The position numbers and the translations under genes were made by a program. The notes under the pieces were generated by a model that saw nothing but the letters and a program-made list of their open reading frames with translations, was not told where the DNA came from and did not search any database. Positions 15,069 through 24,327 of a stretch of 33,391 bases of DNA are shown piece by piece; positions within the stretch are counted from its first letter, which is position 1, and each line of letters starts with the position of its first letter. The DNA is from Terasakiella magnetica (GTDB lineage Bacteria; Pseudomonadota; Alphaproteobacteria; Rhodospirillales; Magnetospirillaceae), in contig CACVCF010000279.1 of NCBI GenBank assembly GCA_902729415.1, forward strand, positions 1 through 33,391, read 5' to 3'.

Positions 15069-16983
15069 CCCCTCCACCGGCACGACACCGGCCGATTTTG
15101 CCCCCACCCAATGGAATATCATCTATCTGCTGATGACCGTGGGCGCTCTGGTGGCTGCGCTGTCCATCTCTATCCAGCCCCTGCTGCTGGATAAGATTTT
15201 CGGCATTGCCTTCGAAAAAGAGGGCGCGGTCAACGCCGATATTCAGGTGGTGGCCGAGATCGTCTCCATCGTCTGCGTGGGATGGTTCGGCCTGCTATCC
15301 GATCGGATTGGCCGGGTTCGGATCATCGCCACGGGCTTCCTGATCGCAGTGGCTGGCGCGGCCACGTCCCTGCTCAGCCTGCAAATGGGGCTCGCCTTCG
15401 GTGCCGCCGGGCTGGTGCTGTTCTATCTGACCCGGGTGCTGCTGACCGTGGGGGCCGATACCGTCCAGTTGCAGCTTTCCACCCTGGTGGGCGATGTGTC
15501 CTCGCGGGCCAACCGGCCGCGCCTGATGGGAAATCTGGTGTTCATGATGGTCTTCGGCGGCACCATGCTGTCGGCCATCATCATGCAGATGGCCGATTAC
15601 AAGGGCGGTGTGTTCATCATCATGTGCCTGCCGCTGCTGATCGGCATCGCCGGGTTCCAGATGACGCGCAAGACTCTGCGGGATGTGGCCAAGCCCCAGC
15701 AAGCGGCCACGGAAGACGAGCATCCCCTTCGGCAGGTCTGGACGGTGATCACCAGCGACCCGCGCTTGCAATTGGCCTTCGCCGCCGCTTTCTACACCCG
15801 CGCCGACGTGATCATCCTCAGCCTGTTCTTCTCGCTGTGGTGCATTTCCGTGTCCGATCTGGTGGGGGTGACCCGCACCTACGCCACCGCCCATGCCGCC
15901 GTGATGATCGGTCTGTTGGGGCTGGCGGTTCTGGCGGCAATCCCGCTGTGGCGATCCTTCATCGAGCGCCACAGCCGCATTTCCGCCATCGGGGCCAGCC
16001 TTTCCCTGGCTGCGGTCGGCTATATCTGGCTGGGAATGTTCGCCAATCCCTTCAACTGGTTGGTGGCCTTGCCGTTGCTGATGGTCGGCATCGGTCATGC
16101 CGGATGTTTCGTGACCCTTCAGGTCCTGACTGTGGACGTCTCGCCCAAGCCGATCCTGGGCGCCATGGTTGGGGCGGGCTATCTGGTCGGCGGCCTTGGC
16201 ACCGTCATGCTGGTGCAAAGTGGCGGCTATTATTTCGATGCGCTTGGTCCGCGCGCGCCATTCATCCTGATGGGAACCGGCAAGATGCTGGTGACCCTCT
16301 ACGCCGCCTGGCTGCTGGCCAACGGCATTGATGAGACCTGCGATCACCACCTTAAATCCACCCGCAAGGTGGATTGGAAGCCGCTGGTGTTCCTGACCGC
16401 GGCTCTGCCCTTCGTCTGGCTGATCGGCCGCAGCGTTATCGAAGGCTATATCTCCAACGGCTCCCTGGGCGAGGCCCCGGTCGGTTTCGTCAACCGCTAT
16501 CTGGGCGATTGGGCCTTCACCTTCCTGATCATCTCGCTGTCCATGCGCCCGGTGCAGGAGATTACCGGCATCAAGACCCTGGCCAAGTATCGGCGCATGA
16601 TCGGCCTGTTCGCCTTTTTCTACGCGGTGCTGCACGTTCTGGCTTATGTGACCCTGGAATGGGCGCTCAATCTGGGCGATATGGCGAGCGACATCTACAA
16701 GCGGCCATTCATTCTGCTCGGCCTGGCGGCTTTCATTCTGCTGATCCCCCTGGCCTTCACCTCCGCCAACAGCCAGATCAAGAAGATCGGCGGCAAGCGC
16801 TGGAAAAAGCTGCATAGCGCCACCTATGTTATCAATGCCTTGGTGGCGCTGCATTTCATCCTTGCCGCCAACCACGAGAATGGCGAACCCTATGTCTATG
16901 CGGCGGCCGTCATCGTTCTTCTGTGGTACCGTTTCTACCAGTGGCGGGGGGGCGATGTGCTGCGCGCCCTGCGAATCGGCTAA
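15052..16983 (+). CDS. mamZ: Magnetosome protein MamZ (MFS transporter plus ferric-reductase-like domain)
   Basis: 643 residues from the ATG at 15052, chosen because GGAGG sits 5 nt before it; upstream ATGs at 15037 and 14986 lack this. The first about 430 residues form a 12-helix major-facilitator transporter (for example [11 protein letters not shown] after helix 2, the usual MFS loop). The last about 200 residues form a YedZ/ferric-reductase-like membrane domain with candidate heme histidines in V-L-H-V-L-A-Y and in L-H-S-A-T-Y/A-L-H-F. This fusion is unique to MamZ. It is proposed to move and reduce iron at the magnetosome, working with MamX. Loss in Magnetospirillum gives defective, often hematite-like crystals. 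Confidence 0.95.
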   Translation: MPKSGNPSTGTTPADFAPTQWNIIYLLMTVGALVAALSISIQPLLLDKIFGIAFEKEGAVNADIQVVAEIVSIVCVGWFGLLSDRIGRVRIIATGFLIAVAGAATSLLSLQMGLAFGAAGLVLFYLTRVLLTVGADTVQLQLSTLVGDVSSRANRPRLMGNLVFMMVFGGTMLSAIIMQMADYKGGVFIIMCLPLLIGIAGFQMTRKTLRDVAKPQQAATEDEHPLRQVWTVITSDPRLQLAFAAAFYTRADVIILSLFFSLWCISVSDLVGVTRTYATAHAAVMIGLLGLAVLAAIPLWRSFIERHSRISAIGASLSLAAVGYIWLGMFANPFNWLVALPLLMVGIGHAGCFVTLQVLTVDVSPKPILGAMVGAGYLVGGLGTVMLVQSGGYYFDALGPRAPFILMGTGKMLVTLYAAWLLANGIDETCDHHLKSTRKVDWKPLVFLTAALPFVWLIGRSVIEGYISNGSLGEAPVGFVNRYLGDWAFTFLIISLSMRPVQEITGIKTLAKYRRMIGLFAFFYAVLHVLAYVTLEWALNLGDMASDIYKRPFILLGLAAFILLIPLAFTSANSQIKKIGGKRWKKLHSATYVINALVALHFILAANHENGEPYVYAAAVIVLLWYRFYQWRGGDVLRALRIG

Positions 16984-17024
16984 CTGGTATTTTTAGCGTT
17001 GAATTCATTAGCTTCGGCGAAGAC

Positions 17025-17960
17025 ATGACAATGATACGTCCCAGAATCATCGTGATCGGCGTCGGTGGCGCGGGCGGCAATGCCGTCAACAACATGATTC
17101 TGTCCAAGATCGAGGGCGTGGAATTCATGGCCGCCAATACGGACGCCCAAGCCCTGGGATTAAGCTTGGCCGACCGGCGCATTCCGCTTGGAGGTCATGT
17201 CACCAAAGGCCTGGGCGCCGGGTCGCGTCCCGAACTGGGCCGCTCGGCCGCCCAAGAGAGCATCGATGACATCCTGACCGCCATCGACGACGCCAATATG
17301 GTGTTCATTACCGCCGGCATGGGCGGCGGAACCGGTTCCGGCGCCGCTCCGGTCATTGCCCTGGCGGCGCGCGAGCGGGGCATCCTGACCATCGGCGTGG
17401 TCACCAAGCCCTTCCATTTCGAGGGAGGTCATCGCATGGGCACCGCCGAGGCCGCCATCGAGGAATTGCAGCACGTCGTCGATACCCTGATCATCATCCC
17501 CAATCAGAATCTGTTCCGCATCGCCACCGAACGCACCACCTTCATTGATGCCTTCAAGATGGCCGACAACGTGCTGAATTCCGGCGTGCGTAGCGTCACC
17601 GATCTGGTCGTGAAGCCCGGTCTTATCAATCTGGATTTCGCCGATATCCGCATTGTCATGAGCGAGATGGGAAAGGCCATCATGGGCACCGGCGAGGCCG
17701 AGGGAAAACAGCGCGCCGTCAAGGCCGCCGAGGCAGCCATCTCCAACCCGCTCTTGGGCGATACCTCCATCGAGGGGGCCAAGGGAGTGCTGATCAACAT
17801 CACCGGCGGCATGGACATGACGCTGTTCGAGGTGGACGAGGCCGCCAATCGTATCCGTACCGAAGTGGCGCCGGATGCCAATATCATCTTCGGATCCACC
17901 TTCGACGAGAAGCTGGACGGCAAGATGCGGGTCTCGGTGGTCGCCACCGGTATCGCCTGA
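17025..17960 (+). CDS. ftsZm: Magnetosome-island FtsZ-like protein FtsZm
   Basis: 311 residues from the ATG at 17025. The tubulin signature is G-G-G-T-G-S-G (100-106); nearby are [10 protein letters not shown] (11-20) and A-A-N-T-D-A-Q, all nucleotide-binding. The T7 loop N-L-D-F-A-D-I is intact, so GTP hydrolysis and polymerisation should be possible. The protein ends right after the second domain (V-V-A-T-G-I-A) and lacks the linker and C-terminal peptide by which FtsZ binds FtsA and ZipA. This truncation is known for FtsZm, which is dispensable for division and instead influences magnetite formation under nitrate-reducing conditions. It follows mamZ by 41 bp, the last gene of the operon. 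Confidence 0.95.
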   Translation: MTMIRPRIIVIGVGGAGGNAVNNMILSKIEGVEFMAANTDAQALGLSLADRRIPLGGHVTKGLGAGSRPELGRSAAQESIDDILTAIDDANMVFITAGMGGGTGSGAAPVIALAARERGILTIGVVTKPFHFEGGHRMGTAEAAIEELQHVVDTLIIIPNQNLFRIATERTTFIDAFKMADNVLNSGVRSVTDLVVKPGLINLDFADIRIVMSEMGKAIMGTGEAEGKQRAVKAAEAAISNPLLGDTSIEGAKGVLINITGGMDMTLFEVDEAANRIRTEVAPDANIIFGSTFDEKLDGKMRVSVVATGIA

Positions 17961-17986
17961 CCGGTTTCGCCGCCAAGTCTCCGGGA

Positions 17987-18313
17987 TCAGTCGCCACGCG
18001 GGGCGAAAATGATCACCAGCGCCCCCATAACGCTGAACGCCGCGCCCAGCGCATCCCAGCGGTCCGGTTGGCTATCCTCCACGGCCCACATCCAGACCAG
18101 CGACGACAGAATATAAATCCCCCCATACGCGGCATAGGCCCGACCGGCGAAATCCGCTTCAACCCGGGTCAAGGCCCAGGCGAACAGGGCCAGACTGGCG
18201 ATTCCCGGAAATAACCACAGGGGCGACCGCCCGAGGCGAAGCCAAGCCCAGAAGGCGAAGCATCCCCCGATTTCGGCAAACGCGGCCAAGAGATAGGTTG
18301 GAATCGCCCACAT
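17987..18313 (-). CDS. YnfA/UPF0060-family small membrane protein
   Basis: 108 residues with four transmembrane helices (about 3-23, 30-48, 60-80, 86-104). Strings typical of the family are [27 protein letters not shown], and D-R-W-D-A-L-G-A. YnfA proteins resemble small multidrug-resistance exporters; some confer dye or drug tolerance. It is 27 bp downstream of the metal ATPase gene on the same strand, so it may belong to the same metal-stress unit. Confidence 0.88.
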   Translation of the reverse strand: MWAIPTYLLAAFAEIGGCFAFWAWLRLGRSPLWLFPGIASLALFAWALTRVEADFAGRAYAAYGGIYILSSLVWMWAVEDSQPDRWDALGAAFSVMGALVIIFAPRGD

Positions 18314-18340
18314 ATCTTTGACGTCCTAGAGATTAGGGAA

Positions 18341-20557
18341 TCAAGCTTCAGCCCTCAGCAGGCGCAATCCATTGAAGGCCACCAGAAGAGCAGCTCCCAT
18401 ATCCGCCACGATGGCTCCCCACAAGGTGGCGACATCCAAAATCGCCAGAACCATGAAGACCGCTTTCAGCGCGATGGCGAAGCCGATATTCTGGCGGATG
18501 ACAGTCATCATCCGGCGGGAATGCCCCACCAGCCAAGCCAGCCGGGTCAGATCGTCCGACATCAACGCCAGATCGGAGGTCTCGATGGCGGTGTCGGTTC
18601 CCATGGCTCCCATGGCGATGCCCAAGGACGAACGGGCCATGGCGGGGGCGTCGTTGACGCCATCACCGACCATGGCGACGGTTCCAAACCGCTGCACGAG
18701 TTCTTCCATGGCCGCGCTCTTGTCCTCCGGCAGCAATTCCATCCGAACATCGTCGAAGCCCAGCACGCTTGCCACCCGATCACCCGTGGCGGCGTTATCT
18801 CCGCTCAGCATGACGAGGTGACGGATTCCCGCCTGCCGCAACGCCGCCAGGGCGGCCTTGGCCTCCGGGCGGATAGGATCGGACAGGGCAATCAACCCGC
18901 GCACACCAGTTTCGTCGCTGACCGCCACCACGGATCGCCCGTGCTCGGCCAGGGCCAGGGCGGCATCGCGCAAGGCTGGCGTTTCGGCCCCCCGCTCCAC
19001 CACGTGACGGTGCGAGCCAAGCCATGCCATCTTGCCATCAACCAGCCCGGTCACTCCTTTTCCGGGAAAGGTCTGCACGGCCTCCGCCGGGGCGAAGACA
19101 AGTCCCAGGCTGACGGCATGATCGAGGATGGCACGGCCGAGCGGATGGGGGCTCCGCGCCTCCAGGGCCGCCGCCAGTGCCAAAACCTGCAACTCGTCCC
19201 AGCCATCCAGCGCCACCACCCGCTCGACGGCGGGACGGCCCGAGGTCACGGTCCCCGTCTTGTCAAAGGCGATCGCTGAAAGCCGGGACGCTGTTTCCAG
19301 ATACTCGCCGCCCTTGACCAATACTCCGGCCCGCGCTGCCGAAGCCATGGCGGCCACCACCGTCAGCGGCGTCGAGATCACCAGGGCGCAAGGACATGAA
19401 ATGACCAGCAGAACCAAGGCCCGATAGATCCATTCGGACCATCCCAGGCCAAGGATCAGAGGTGGCAACACCGCCACGACCAAGGCACAGACCAGAACAG
19501 CCGGAGTGTAGACCCGGGCAAATCCATCGACCCAGCGTTCAACCTTGGAGCGCCGCCCCTGGGCTTCGTCCACCAGCCTCGCCACCTTGGCCAGGGTAGT
19601 CTTGCTGGCTGGCTTCAGGTTCCGAACCTCCAAGACACCATCGGCATTGATGGTGCCCGCAAAGACCTCCTGACCGGGAGATTTCAAGACCGGGACGCTC
19701 TCCCCGGTGATCGGCGCCTGATCCACGAGGCTTTCTCCAGCCAGAACACGGCCATCCAGTGGAATCCGCTCGCCGGGCAGGACCACGAAGACCGCGCCGA
19801 CGGGAACATCATCGGGAGGGCACAAGGATTCGCCGCCGTCATCCCCCCTGACCCGCGCCATGGGCGGTGTCAGATCCATCAACGAGGCAATGGCCCGCCG
19901 CGCCCGCTCCGCACTCCAGCTTTCCAGCGCCAACGAAACGGCAAACAAGGCAGAGACCGTGGCCGCTTCCATCCAATCGCCAAGCGCCATGGCGCCGAAA
20001 ACAGCCACCGTCATCAGCAGATTCATATCCGGTCGCAACGAGCGCACCGCATGAAACGCCTTGGGCAGCACCATCCACAGCCCCACCAAAACGGCAATCG
20101 CCTCGGCGGTTTGAGCGGGAAACGACGTAAGGAGGACTTGGTCCAGGATCAGGCCCAGCAAGGCGGCGGAACCGCTGAGCGCCGCCATGATCGCCTGTCG
20201 CCATTGGCGGGAGGAATTGGCCTTGCTGCGCTCCACCACACTGGTGCGCTCCCACAATTCGGCGCTCATCCCCGTGCGGGAAACGGCGGCGATCACCGCC
20301 TCTGGCGCCACTCCGACCGGCACGCCCATCTTGCCGTCGAGAAGATTGAAGGTGAGGCGGTCAGCGCCCTCCGCCAGGGGGCCGACGACCGCCTTCAGCG
20401 TCCGAACCTCCTCGGCGCAGCACATGCCGGTAATGCGGAAGAATCGCCGTTGCTCGGGCCGTTGCGGAAGCGTGATAACCACCGGAACAACGGGGGACTG
20501 TGCCGCCGATACGGTGCCACAGCATGAGCTGGTGCAGCAGGACTTGGCTTCCGACAT
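18341..20557 (-). CDS. Zn2+/Cd2+/Pb2+-exporting P1B-type ATPase (CadA/ZntA-like)
   Basis: 738 residues. The N-terminus is cysteine-rich (C-C-T-S-S-C-C-G at 7-14) and has a heavy-metal-associated domain with M-C-C-A-E-E (45-50) instead of the usual M-x-C-x-x-C. Then come membrane helices, the T-G-E-S actuator motif, the metal-transport motif C-P-C (about 387-389), the phosphorylation motif D-K-T-G-T (about 430), H-P-L-G in the nucleotide domain, and G-D-G-V-N-D-A-P. These identify a PIB ATPase of the Zn/Cd/Pb class that exports toxic divalent metals. It is divergent from a MerR-type regulator with a fitting operator between them. Metal specificity cannot be set from sequence alone; the CC-x-x-E variant is known from cadmium/zinc/lead pumps. 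Confidence 0.95.
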   Translation of the reverse strand: MSEAKSCCTSSCCGTVSAAQSPVVPVVITLPQRPEQRRFFRITGMCCAEEVRTLKAVVGPLAEGADRLTFNLLDGKMGVPVGVAPEAVIAAVSRTGMSAELWERTSVVERSKANSSRQWRQAIMAALSGSAALLGLILDQVLLTSFPAQTAEAIAVLVGLWMVLPKAFHAVRSLRPDMNLLMTVAVFGAMALGDWMEAATVSALFAVSLALESWSAERARRAIASLMDLTPPMARVRGDDGGESLCPPDDVPVGAVFVVLPGERIPLDGRVLAGESLVDQAPITGESVPVLKSPGQEVFAGTINADGVLEVRNLKPASKTTLAKVARLVDEAQGRRSKVERWVDGFARVYTPAVLVCALVVAVLPPLILGLGWSEWIYRALVLLVISCPCALVISTPLTVVAAMASAARAGVLVKGGEYLETASRLSAIAFDKTGTVTSGRPAVERVVALDGWDELQVLALAAALEARSPHPLGRAILDHAVSLGLVFAPAEAVQTFPGKGVTGLVDGKMAWLGSHRHVVERGAETPALRDAALALAEHGRSVVAVSDETGVRGLIALSDPIRPEAKAALAALRQAGIRHLVMLSGDNAATGDRVASVLGFDDVRMELLPEDKSAAMEELVQRFGTVAMVGDGVNDAPAMARSSLGIAMGAMGTDTAIETSDLALMSDDLTRLAWLVGHSRRMMTVIRQNIGFAIALKAVFMVLAILDVATLWGAIVADMGAALLVAFNGLRLLRAEA

Positions 20558-20623
20558 GGGCGCTCTCCTTGGATCGGGGGCAGTGATCGGGCTTTACAAT
20601 CACCGTATCCTGGTCGAGCATGA

Positions 20624-20647
20624 ACCCTGGAGCCACTACAGAGTCAA
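20624..20647 (-). promoter_or_regulatory. MerR/CadR-type operator-promoter of the metal ATPase gene
   Basis: Read on the minus strand, TTGACT (20647-20642) is the -35 box and overlaps a dyad ACTCTGTAGTGGCTCCAGGGT (20644-20624; 21 bp, imperfect). Sites of this form, with an elongated spacer of 19-20 bp, are used by CadR, PbrR and ZntR, which untwist the promoter when metal binds. A poor -10 follows (CATGCT at 19-bp spacing). The same site lies just before the regulator's own start and would also autoregulate it. Confidence 0.85.
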
Positions 20648-20656
20648 CGGAAAACC

Positions 20657-21067
20657 ATGCCTCCCTCCCCCATCAATATCGGCGGTCTCAGCCAGCGGAC
20701 CGGCGTCAATATCGAGACCATCCGGTATTACGAGAAGACCGGATTGCTCCCTCCTCCCGCACGCAGCCAGGGCGGTTTCCGCCAATATGACGATCAGCAT
20801 GTCCGGCTACTTCGCTTTATTCGGCGCGGCCGCGATCTTGGATTTTCCATCGCGTCCATCCGCACCCTGCTCGCATTGGCGGCGCGACCAGATTTGCCTT
20901 GCGCCGATGCGGACCAGATGGTTGCCCGCCAACTCGGCGAGGTGGAACGGAAAATCGCCGATCTCATCCTGCTTCGCGAGGAATTACGCAAGATGACCAA
21001 TTGCTGCGGCGAGGTCGTCGCTGAATGCCAGATCATTGGATCACTCACTGCCCCGCATGACTCCTGA
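20657..21067 (+). CDS. MerR-family heavy-metal regulator (CadR/PbrR/ZntR-like)
   Basis: 136 residues. The winged helix-turn-helix is clear: I-G-G-L-S-Q-R-T-G-V-N-I-E-T-I-R-Y-Y-E-K-T-G-L-L-P-P-P-A-R in residues 8-36 in parts, then R-x-Y-D-D-Q-H-V-R-L-L-R-F-I. Metal-binding cysteines are at 82 (L-P-C-A-D-A), 116-117 (N-C-C-G) and 124, the pattern of Cd/Pb/Zn sensors. The protein would sit on the operator at 20624-20647 and turn on the divergent ATPase gene when metal rises. A separate copper or mercury role is unlikely from the Cys spacing. Confidence 0.92.
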   Translation: MPPSPINIGGLSQRTGVNIETIRYYEKTGLLPPPARSQGGFRQYDDQHVRLLRFIRRGRDLGFSIASIRTLLALAARPDLPCADADQMVARQLGEVERKIADLILLREELRKMTNCCGEVVAECQIIGSLTAPHDS

Positions 21068-21105
21068 CGGCAATCCCTAAAAACCGCCGGCCGAGAAAAA
21101 CATAA

Positions 21106-21121
21106 TTGACAATGATTCGCA
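21106..21121 (+). promoter_or_regulatory. Fur-box-like site before the small hydrophobic protein gene
   Basis: TGACAATGATTCGCA (21107-21121) fits the core Fur pattern TGA-n-AAT-n-ATT-n-n-CA with one break in the right half. It overlaps TTGACA (21106-21111), a perfect -35 hexamer, so bound Fur would block RNA polymerase. The -10 is not obvious. The site lies about 55 bp before the gene at 21177. Confidence 0.55.
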
Positions 21122-21176
21122 ATTGCGGCACATATGAATTCAAGAGCTATTCTCAATCACAGCCGATAGGTGTCCC

Positions 21177-21425
21177 ATGAGCCGTCAAGCCGCTGCGTTC
21201 GCCTCCTCTGCGGGTTCTCGTACTGTAGTTCGCTCCACCGTCGCAGGGGCTGGTAGCGCTGTCGCGGCGGGAACCGCCAAGGCTGCGGGTTTGCTGACCG
21301 TGGGCAAGATGGCTGGTGTCGGAATCGGTGCCTTGGCTGGCGGCCCGCTGGGGGCCGCCGTGGCTGTCGGCTTAATGGCCGGCTTGATTTATGGCTCTGC
21401 CGCCGCCCGCCCTCGCCGCAGCTAA
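21177..21425 (+). CDS. Small Gly/Ala-rich hydrophobic protein, possible magnetosome-associated protein
   Basis: 82 residues. A Ser/Thr/Ala-rich first half (R-S-T-V-A-G-A-G-S-A) leads into one or two hydrophobic glycine-zipper-like stretches (about 40-72: M-A-G-V-G-I-G-A-L-A-G-G-P-L-G-A-A-V-A-V-G), ending in A-R-P-R-R-S. I do not recognise a named family; composition resembles the small Gly-rich magnetosome membrane proteins, but the L-G-L-G-L-G-A-W-G signature is missing. A Fur-box-like site overlaps a -35 box upstream, which suggests iron control. It is convergent with the acidic-protein gene, sharing a hairpin. Confidence 0.65.
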   Translation: MSRQAAAFASSAGSRTVVRSTVAGAGSAVAAGTAKAAGLLTVGKMAGVGIGALAGGPLGAAVAVGLMAGLIYGSAAARPRRS

Positions 21426-21444
21426 ACCTGCCGCAACCGTCAGG

Positions 21445-21465
21445 CCCGCGCTGTCACGGCGCGGG
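21445..21465. terminator. GC-rich hairpin between convergent genes
   Basis: CCCGCGC (21445-21451) and GCGCGGG (21459-21465) form a 7-bp stem with a 7-nt loop, flanked by a further CCGTC/GACGG pairing. It overlaps the end of the acidic-protein gene (stop at 21454) and lies 20 bp after the small hydrophobic gene, a likely shared transcription end. No T-run follows. Confidence 0.5.
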
Positions 21466-22386
21466 ACGGATTCCGCAACGCTCCTTGAGCGAAACCAAAA
21501 AGCTTTGGCTGCGCGCGGCAATTTTGCCGCCCACCGCCTTGGGATTGTTGGCCGCCTCCGTGGACAGCCTGATGGTGCCGCGAAACGCCGCATTGGCCAC
21601 ATTGAACATCCCGGAAAACAGATCCTCGACGGGAACTTCCTTGACCGGATTCACGGCGGTGTCCGCGATAGCTGCCATCTCGGCCGGTTGGGTTTGCTCG
21701 TCGGGAGCATCCACCGCAATGACCGGATCGGGGATGGTCGCCACAGGATCTTCGGCCACGAAAACCGCCGACAGCGGAATGGCGGTCTCAGACACGGGGA
21801 AAGCTTCGGCCTTGGGAAGCGGATCGGCCATGGCCACGGCCGCCGCAACCTCTAAATCGGGAGAAAACGCGGTTTCGATCTCCACAGAAGTCATCTTGGT
21901 ATCTCCGTAAGTATCGGTCATGGAATCCACGGGAAGCGGCTCGAGTTCGGCTTCAGTCGGGATTTCGGGCACTGCTTCCAGACTGTGCGCAAGCTCTGGC
22001 CCCAGTTCGGCAACGGGTTCGGGCTCATGCTCGGTTTCCACGGCATCACCATCATCGTGGACCTGCGCGGGAATGCGCCATATCTGCGGTGACCACTGGG
22101 CGAGAAGGTCACCGACAGGGGCGGTTTCAGGCGGGCCGAGTGCGGCAAGCTTGGGAATATCCCGCGGCTCAACCGGCTTGTTCTCCGCTTGAGCCGAGGA
22201 CCAGGGTGAGGTTTTCAGCAGCGCCGCCCACGCGTTGCCCTGGCTGGACGTAGCCACGACCGGAGCGACCACAGGTTCAAGTGCGGGTGCGGACTCGACA
22301 GGCGGCGCCGCTAGGTCAGCGACTTTCCGGCGTGGCTTCTTTTCATCAAGCGGCGCCTTGGCGCGGCTCCGTCGGTTACTCGCCAT
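21454..22386 (-). CDS. Acidic low-complexity protein, MamJ-like in character
   Basis: 310 residues from the ATG at 22386, chosen for a strong GGAGGAGG 5 nt upstream; a GTG at 22404 would overlap the protease stop as GTGA. The start is basic (S-N-R-R-S-R-A-K and K-K-P-R-R-K), then residues about 110-240 are rich in Glu, Asp, Pro, Ala and Val (E-T-E-H-E-P-E-P-V-A-E-L-G-P-E-L). The C-terminus has an amphipathic, non-acidic segment (N-V-A-N-A-A-F-R-G-T-I-R-L). No enzyme motif. It directly follows a MamE-like protease gene, the same order as mamE-mamJ in the mamAB operon, where acidic MamJ links vesicles to the MamK filament. I see no clear residue-level match to MamJ, so the relation is a hypothesis. 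Confidence 0.7.
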   Translation of the reverse strand: MASNRRSRAKAPLDEKKPRRKVADLAAPPVESAPALEPVVAPVVATSSQGNAWAALLKTSPWSSAQAENKPVEPRDIPKLAALGPPETAPVGDLLAQWSPQIWRIPAQVHDDGDAVETEHEPEPVAELGPELAHSLEAVPEIPTEAELEPLPVDSMTDTYGDTKMTSVEIETAFSPDLEVAAAVAMADPLPKAEAFPVSETAIPLSAVFVAEDPVATIPDPVIAVDAPDEQTQPAEMAAIADTAVNPVKEVPVEDLFSGMFNVANAAFRGTIRLSTEAANNPKAVGGKIAARSQSFLVSLKERCGIRPAP

Positions 22387-22400
22387 CGATACCTCCTCCG

Positions 22401-24095
22401 TCACAGCATAATCTGCAATTTCTGGCCATTGCGATCCACCTGCAACAAAATCTGCTGACCAGGAGCGGCGGCCCGAAGCGCGGGCTCAAGAAGGGCCGGA
22501 TTAGGCACCGGCCGATTATTGACTTCAACGATCAGGTCCCTGGGCAGTAATCCCGCCGATGCGGCGCGGGACCCCGCCAGAACCCCGGCGATGGATGTCC
22601 CCGCCATATCGCCCGATGCTCGGGATTGCGGAAAGGTTTCAATCTGCAGACCCAGCCAGTTGAACGCCTGCGACGACACGGCGCCAGGACCGACCATCAG
22701 GTTCATATTGCGCACATCACCATTCCGCAGGACGCCGAGACGAACGGAACGCCCACTGGACATTTCGGCCATGATCGCCACCACATCCCGAGGGGCGGCG
22801 ACGGGGCGGCCATCGACCCTGACCAGAATATCGCCGGGAAGCAATCCTGCGGCTGCCGCCGGAGAGTTAGGGATAACACCGGACAGCAGCACGCCACGCC
22901 CAACCGGCTGGCCCGTCGGCAGGCCTTGCTGCGGAGACATGGGCGCCATCATGGCACCGAGGAGAGTGTGATGGGAGGAGCCCCCCGAGCCGCTCATGCT
23001 TCGTCCACGCCCCCCCTGCACATTGATGCCCTGCCCCCCAGGAGGCTGCGCGAATCCATACGCACCGCGGCCCGGCGAACCAAAAGCCACCAGCCCCATG
23101 GTCGCCCCCTCGGCGGAGGATGTCGGCAGCCAGCCCACTTCATCCAGCACGAACAGACGAGCCTTGTTGCTGGGCACCGAAAAACCAATCCCGGCAAACG
23201 CACCATTGGGGGTGTAGATCGCCGTATTGATGCCGATCACCGTGCCATTGGTCGCCACCAGCGGACCGCCGGAATTGCCCTGGTTGATCGCTGCATCGGT
23301 CTGCAGCAGATTGGAGTGGCTTACTCCTTCGATCACCATGGTCTTGCCTTTGGCGGAAATGATGCCGCGACTGACAGTCATATCCAAACCGAAGGGAGTC
23401 CCGATGGCGATCACCTCGTCGGCGACGAGCACCGCATCGCTGTCGCCCAGAACCGCGGCGGCAAGCTGGGCCTTAGGGATGATCTTGAGCAGGGCGAGAT
23501 CCAGGGCTTCATCCATCTTAACGATCTCGGCGGAATAGCGGGTCGAACCCACATCGTCCTGTACGGTGACGAACACCGAATTGGCCCCGCGCACCACATG
23601 GTAATTGGTGACGATGAAGCCGTCATTGCGGACGATCACGCCGGTGCCGATATTCTCCACCGACCGGGTAGTGGGATTGGCGAAATGGGGAAGCCCGTCG
23701 GGATTGGCCGATCTCAAGGGATCGGGCATGGCTTGGCCGCCGGAAGAGGAGGCGGTGACGCTGACCACGCTATTGCGCAGAAGGGTGACGACGCTGGAGA
23801 ACGGCCCGCCGCTCCCCGCCGGGGCCGGTCCGAAACCCGCAGCTTGGGAAACAGGTCGCGCCGTGTTCTCCCCGGCGATGGTCGGGGCATTGACTGCAAC
23901 GCCTCCATTTTGGCCCAGCCTCGAGACCATGGCAGAAAAATGGAGACCATCCGAGGGCTGCCGGTAAACGAAGGCCCCCAACAGAACCATCAGAGCCAGC
24001 CCCCCCATCAGTATCAGGTAACGCTTCAGATCCTTGCTGCGAGAACCGTGGGAACGCGTCTCCCCCTCCTCATCACCATCGGGCATAAGCATCAT
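22401..24095 (-). CDS. MamE/HtrA-like membrane serine protease with two PDZ domains, no heme motifs
   Basis: 564 residues. One membrane helix (about 24-44) anchors a trypsin-like protease domain with the full triad: His166 (T-N-Y-H-V-V), Asp199 (L-D-L-A-L-L-K) and Ser275 (G-N-S-G-G-P-L). A Gly/Ser/Met-rich linker (about 335-385) is followed by two PDZ domains (G-V-I-P-N-S-P-A-A-A-A-G-L-L-P-G-D-I-L-V and a second with S-A-G-L-L-P-R-D-L-I-V). MamE has the same plan but with two CXXCH magnetochrome motifs between protease and PDZ domains; here there is no cysteine anywhere. So it could be a heme-free MamE relative or an ordinary DegP/HtrA-type protease recruited to the island. AAGG is 4 nt before the first ATG. 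The acidic gene follows at once. Confidence 0.85.
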   Translation of the reverse strand: MMLMPDGDEEGETRSHGSRSKDLKRYLILMGGLALMVLLGAFVYRQPSDGLHFSAMVSRLGQNGGVAVNAPTIAGENTARPVSQAAGFGPAPAGSGGPFSSVVTLLRNSVVSVTASSSGGQAMPDPLRSANPDGLPHFANPTTRSVENIGTGVIVRNDGFIVTNYHVVRGANSVFVTVQDDVGSTRYSAEIVKMDEALDLALLKIIPKAQLAAAVLGDSDAVLVADEVIAIGTPFGLDMTVSRGIISAKGKTMVIEGVSHSNLLQTDAAINQGNSGGPLVATNGTVIGINTAIYTPNGAFAGIGFSVPSNKARLFVLDEVGWLPTSSAEGATMGLVAFGSPGRGAYGFAQPPGGQGINVQGGRGRSMSGSGGSSHHTLLGAMMAPMSPQQGLPTGQPVGRGVLLSGVIPNSPAAAAGLLPGDILVRVDGRPVAAPRDVVAIMAEMSSGRSVRLGVLRNGDVRNMNLMVGPGAVSSQAFNWLGLQIETFPQSRASGDMAGTSIAGVLAGSRAASAGLLPRDLIVEVNNRPVPNPALLEPALRAAAPGQQILLQVDRNGQKLQIML

Positions 24096-24255
24096 ACACC
24101 TTCATATCAGGGCCAAGAGGAGGCCGATGCCCCGCATCAGGCACTCGCACCCGTTGGCGCTCAACATCCAATTCCAACCGATTTCATAACATAATCAGTC
24201 CAAGTGATATAGGCAGCGTCATGGCCAAGGCCCTGGCCAAACAAAAATTTGACGT

Positions 24256-24285
24256 GCTAATCTTGGCCTATGGTATCCTGATTAG
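24256..24285. promoter_or_regulatory. Inverted repeat upstream of small membrane protein gene
   Basis: GCTAATC (24256-24262) and GATTAG (24280-24285) are inverted copies 17 bp apart, directly after TTGACG (24249-24254), which may be a -35 box. The spacing suits an operator for a dimeric regulator of the gene at 24328. Weak evidence; it lies in the 232-bp divergent gap with the protease gene. Confidence 0.3.
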
Positions 24286-24327
24286 GCTAGCATCATCACC
24301 TCACCACAACACGGCTTGGTAGTCCCC

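Noticed and set aside
15295..16875. Open frame of 526 codons on the minus strand opposite mamZ
   Set aside because: Gln/His/Gly/Asp-rich antisense translation typical of GC-rich DNA opposite a membrane-protein gene; no ribosome-binding site or domain. mamZ on the plus strand is certain.
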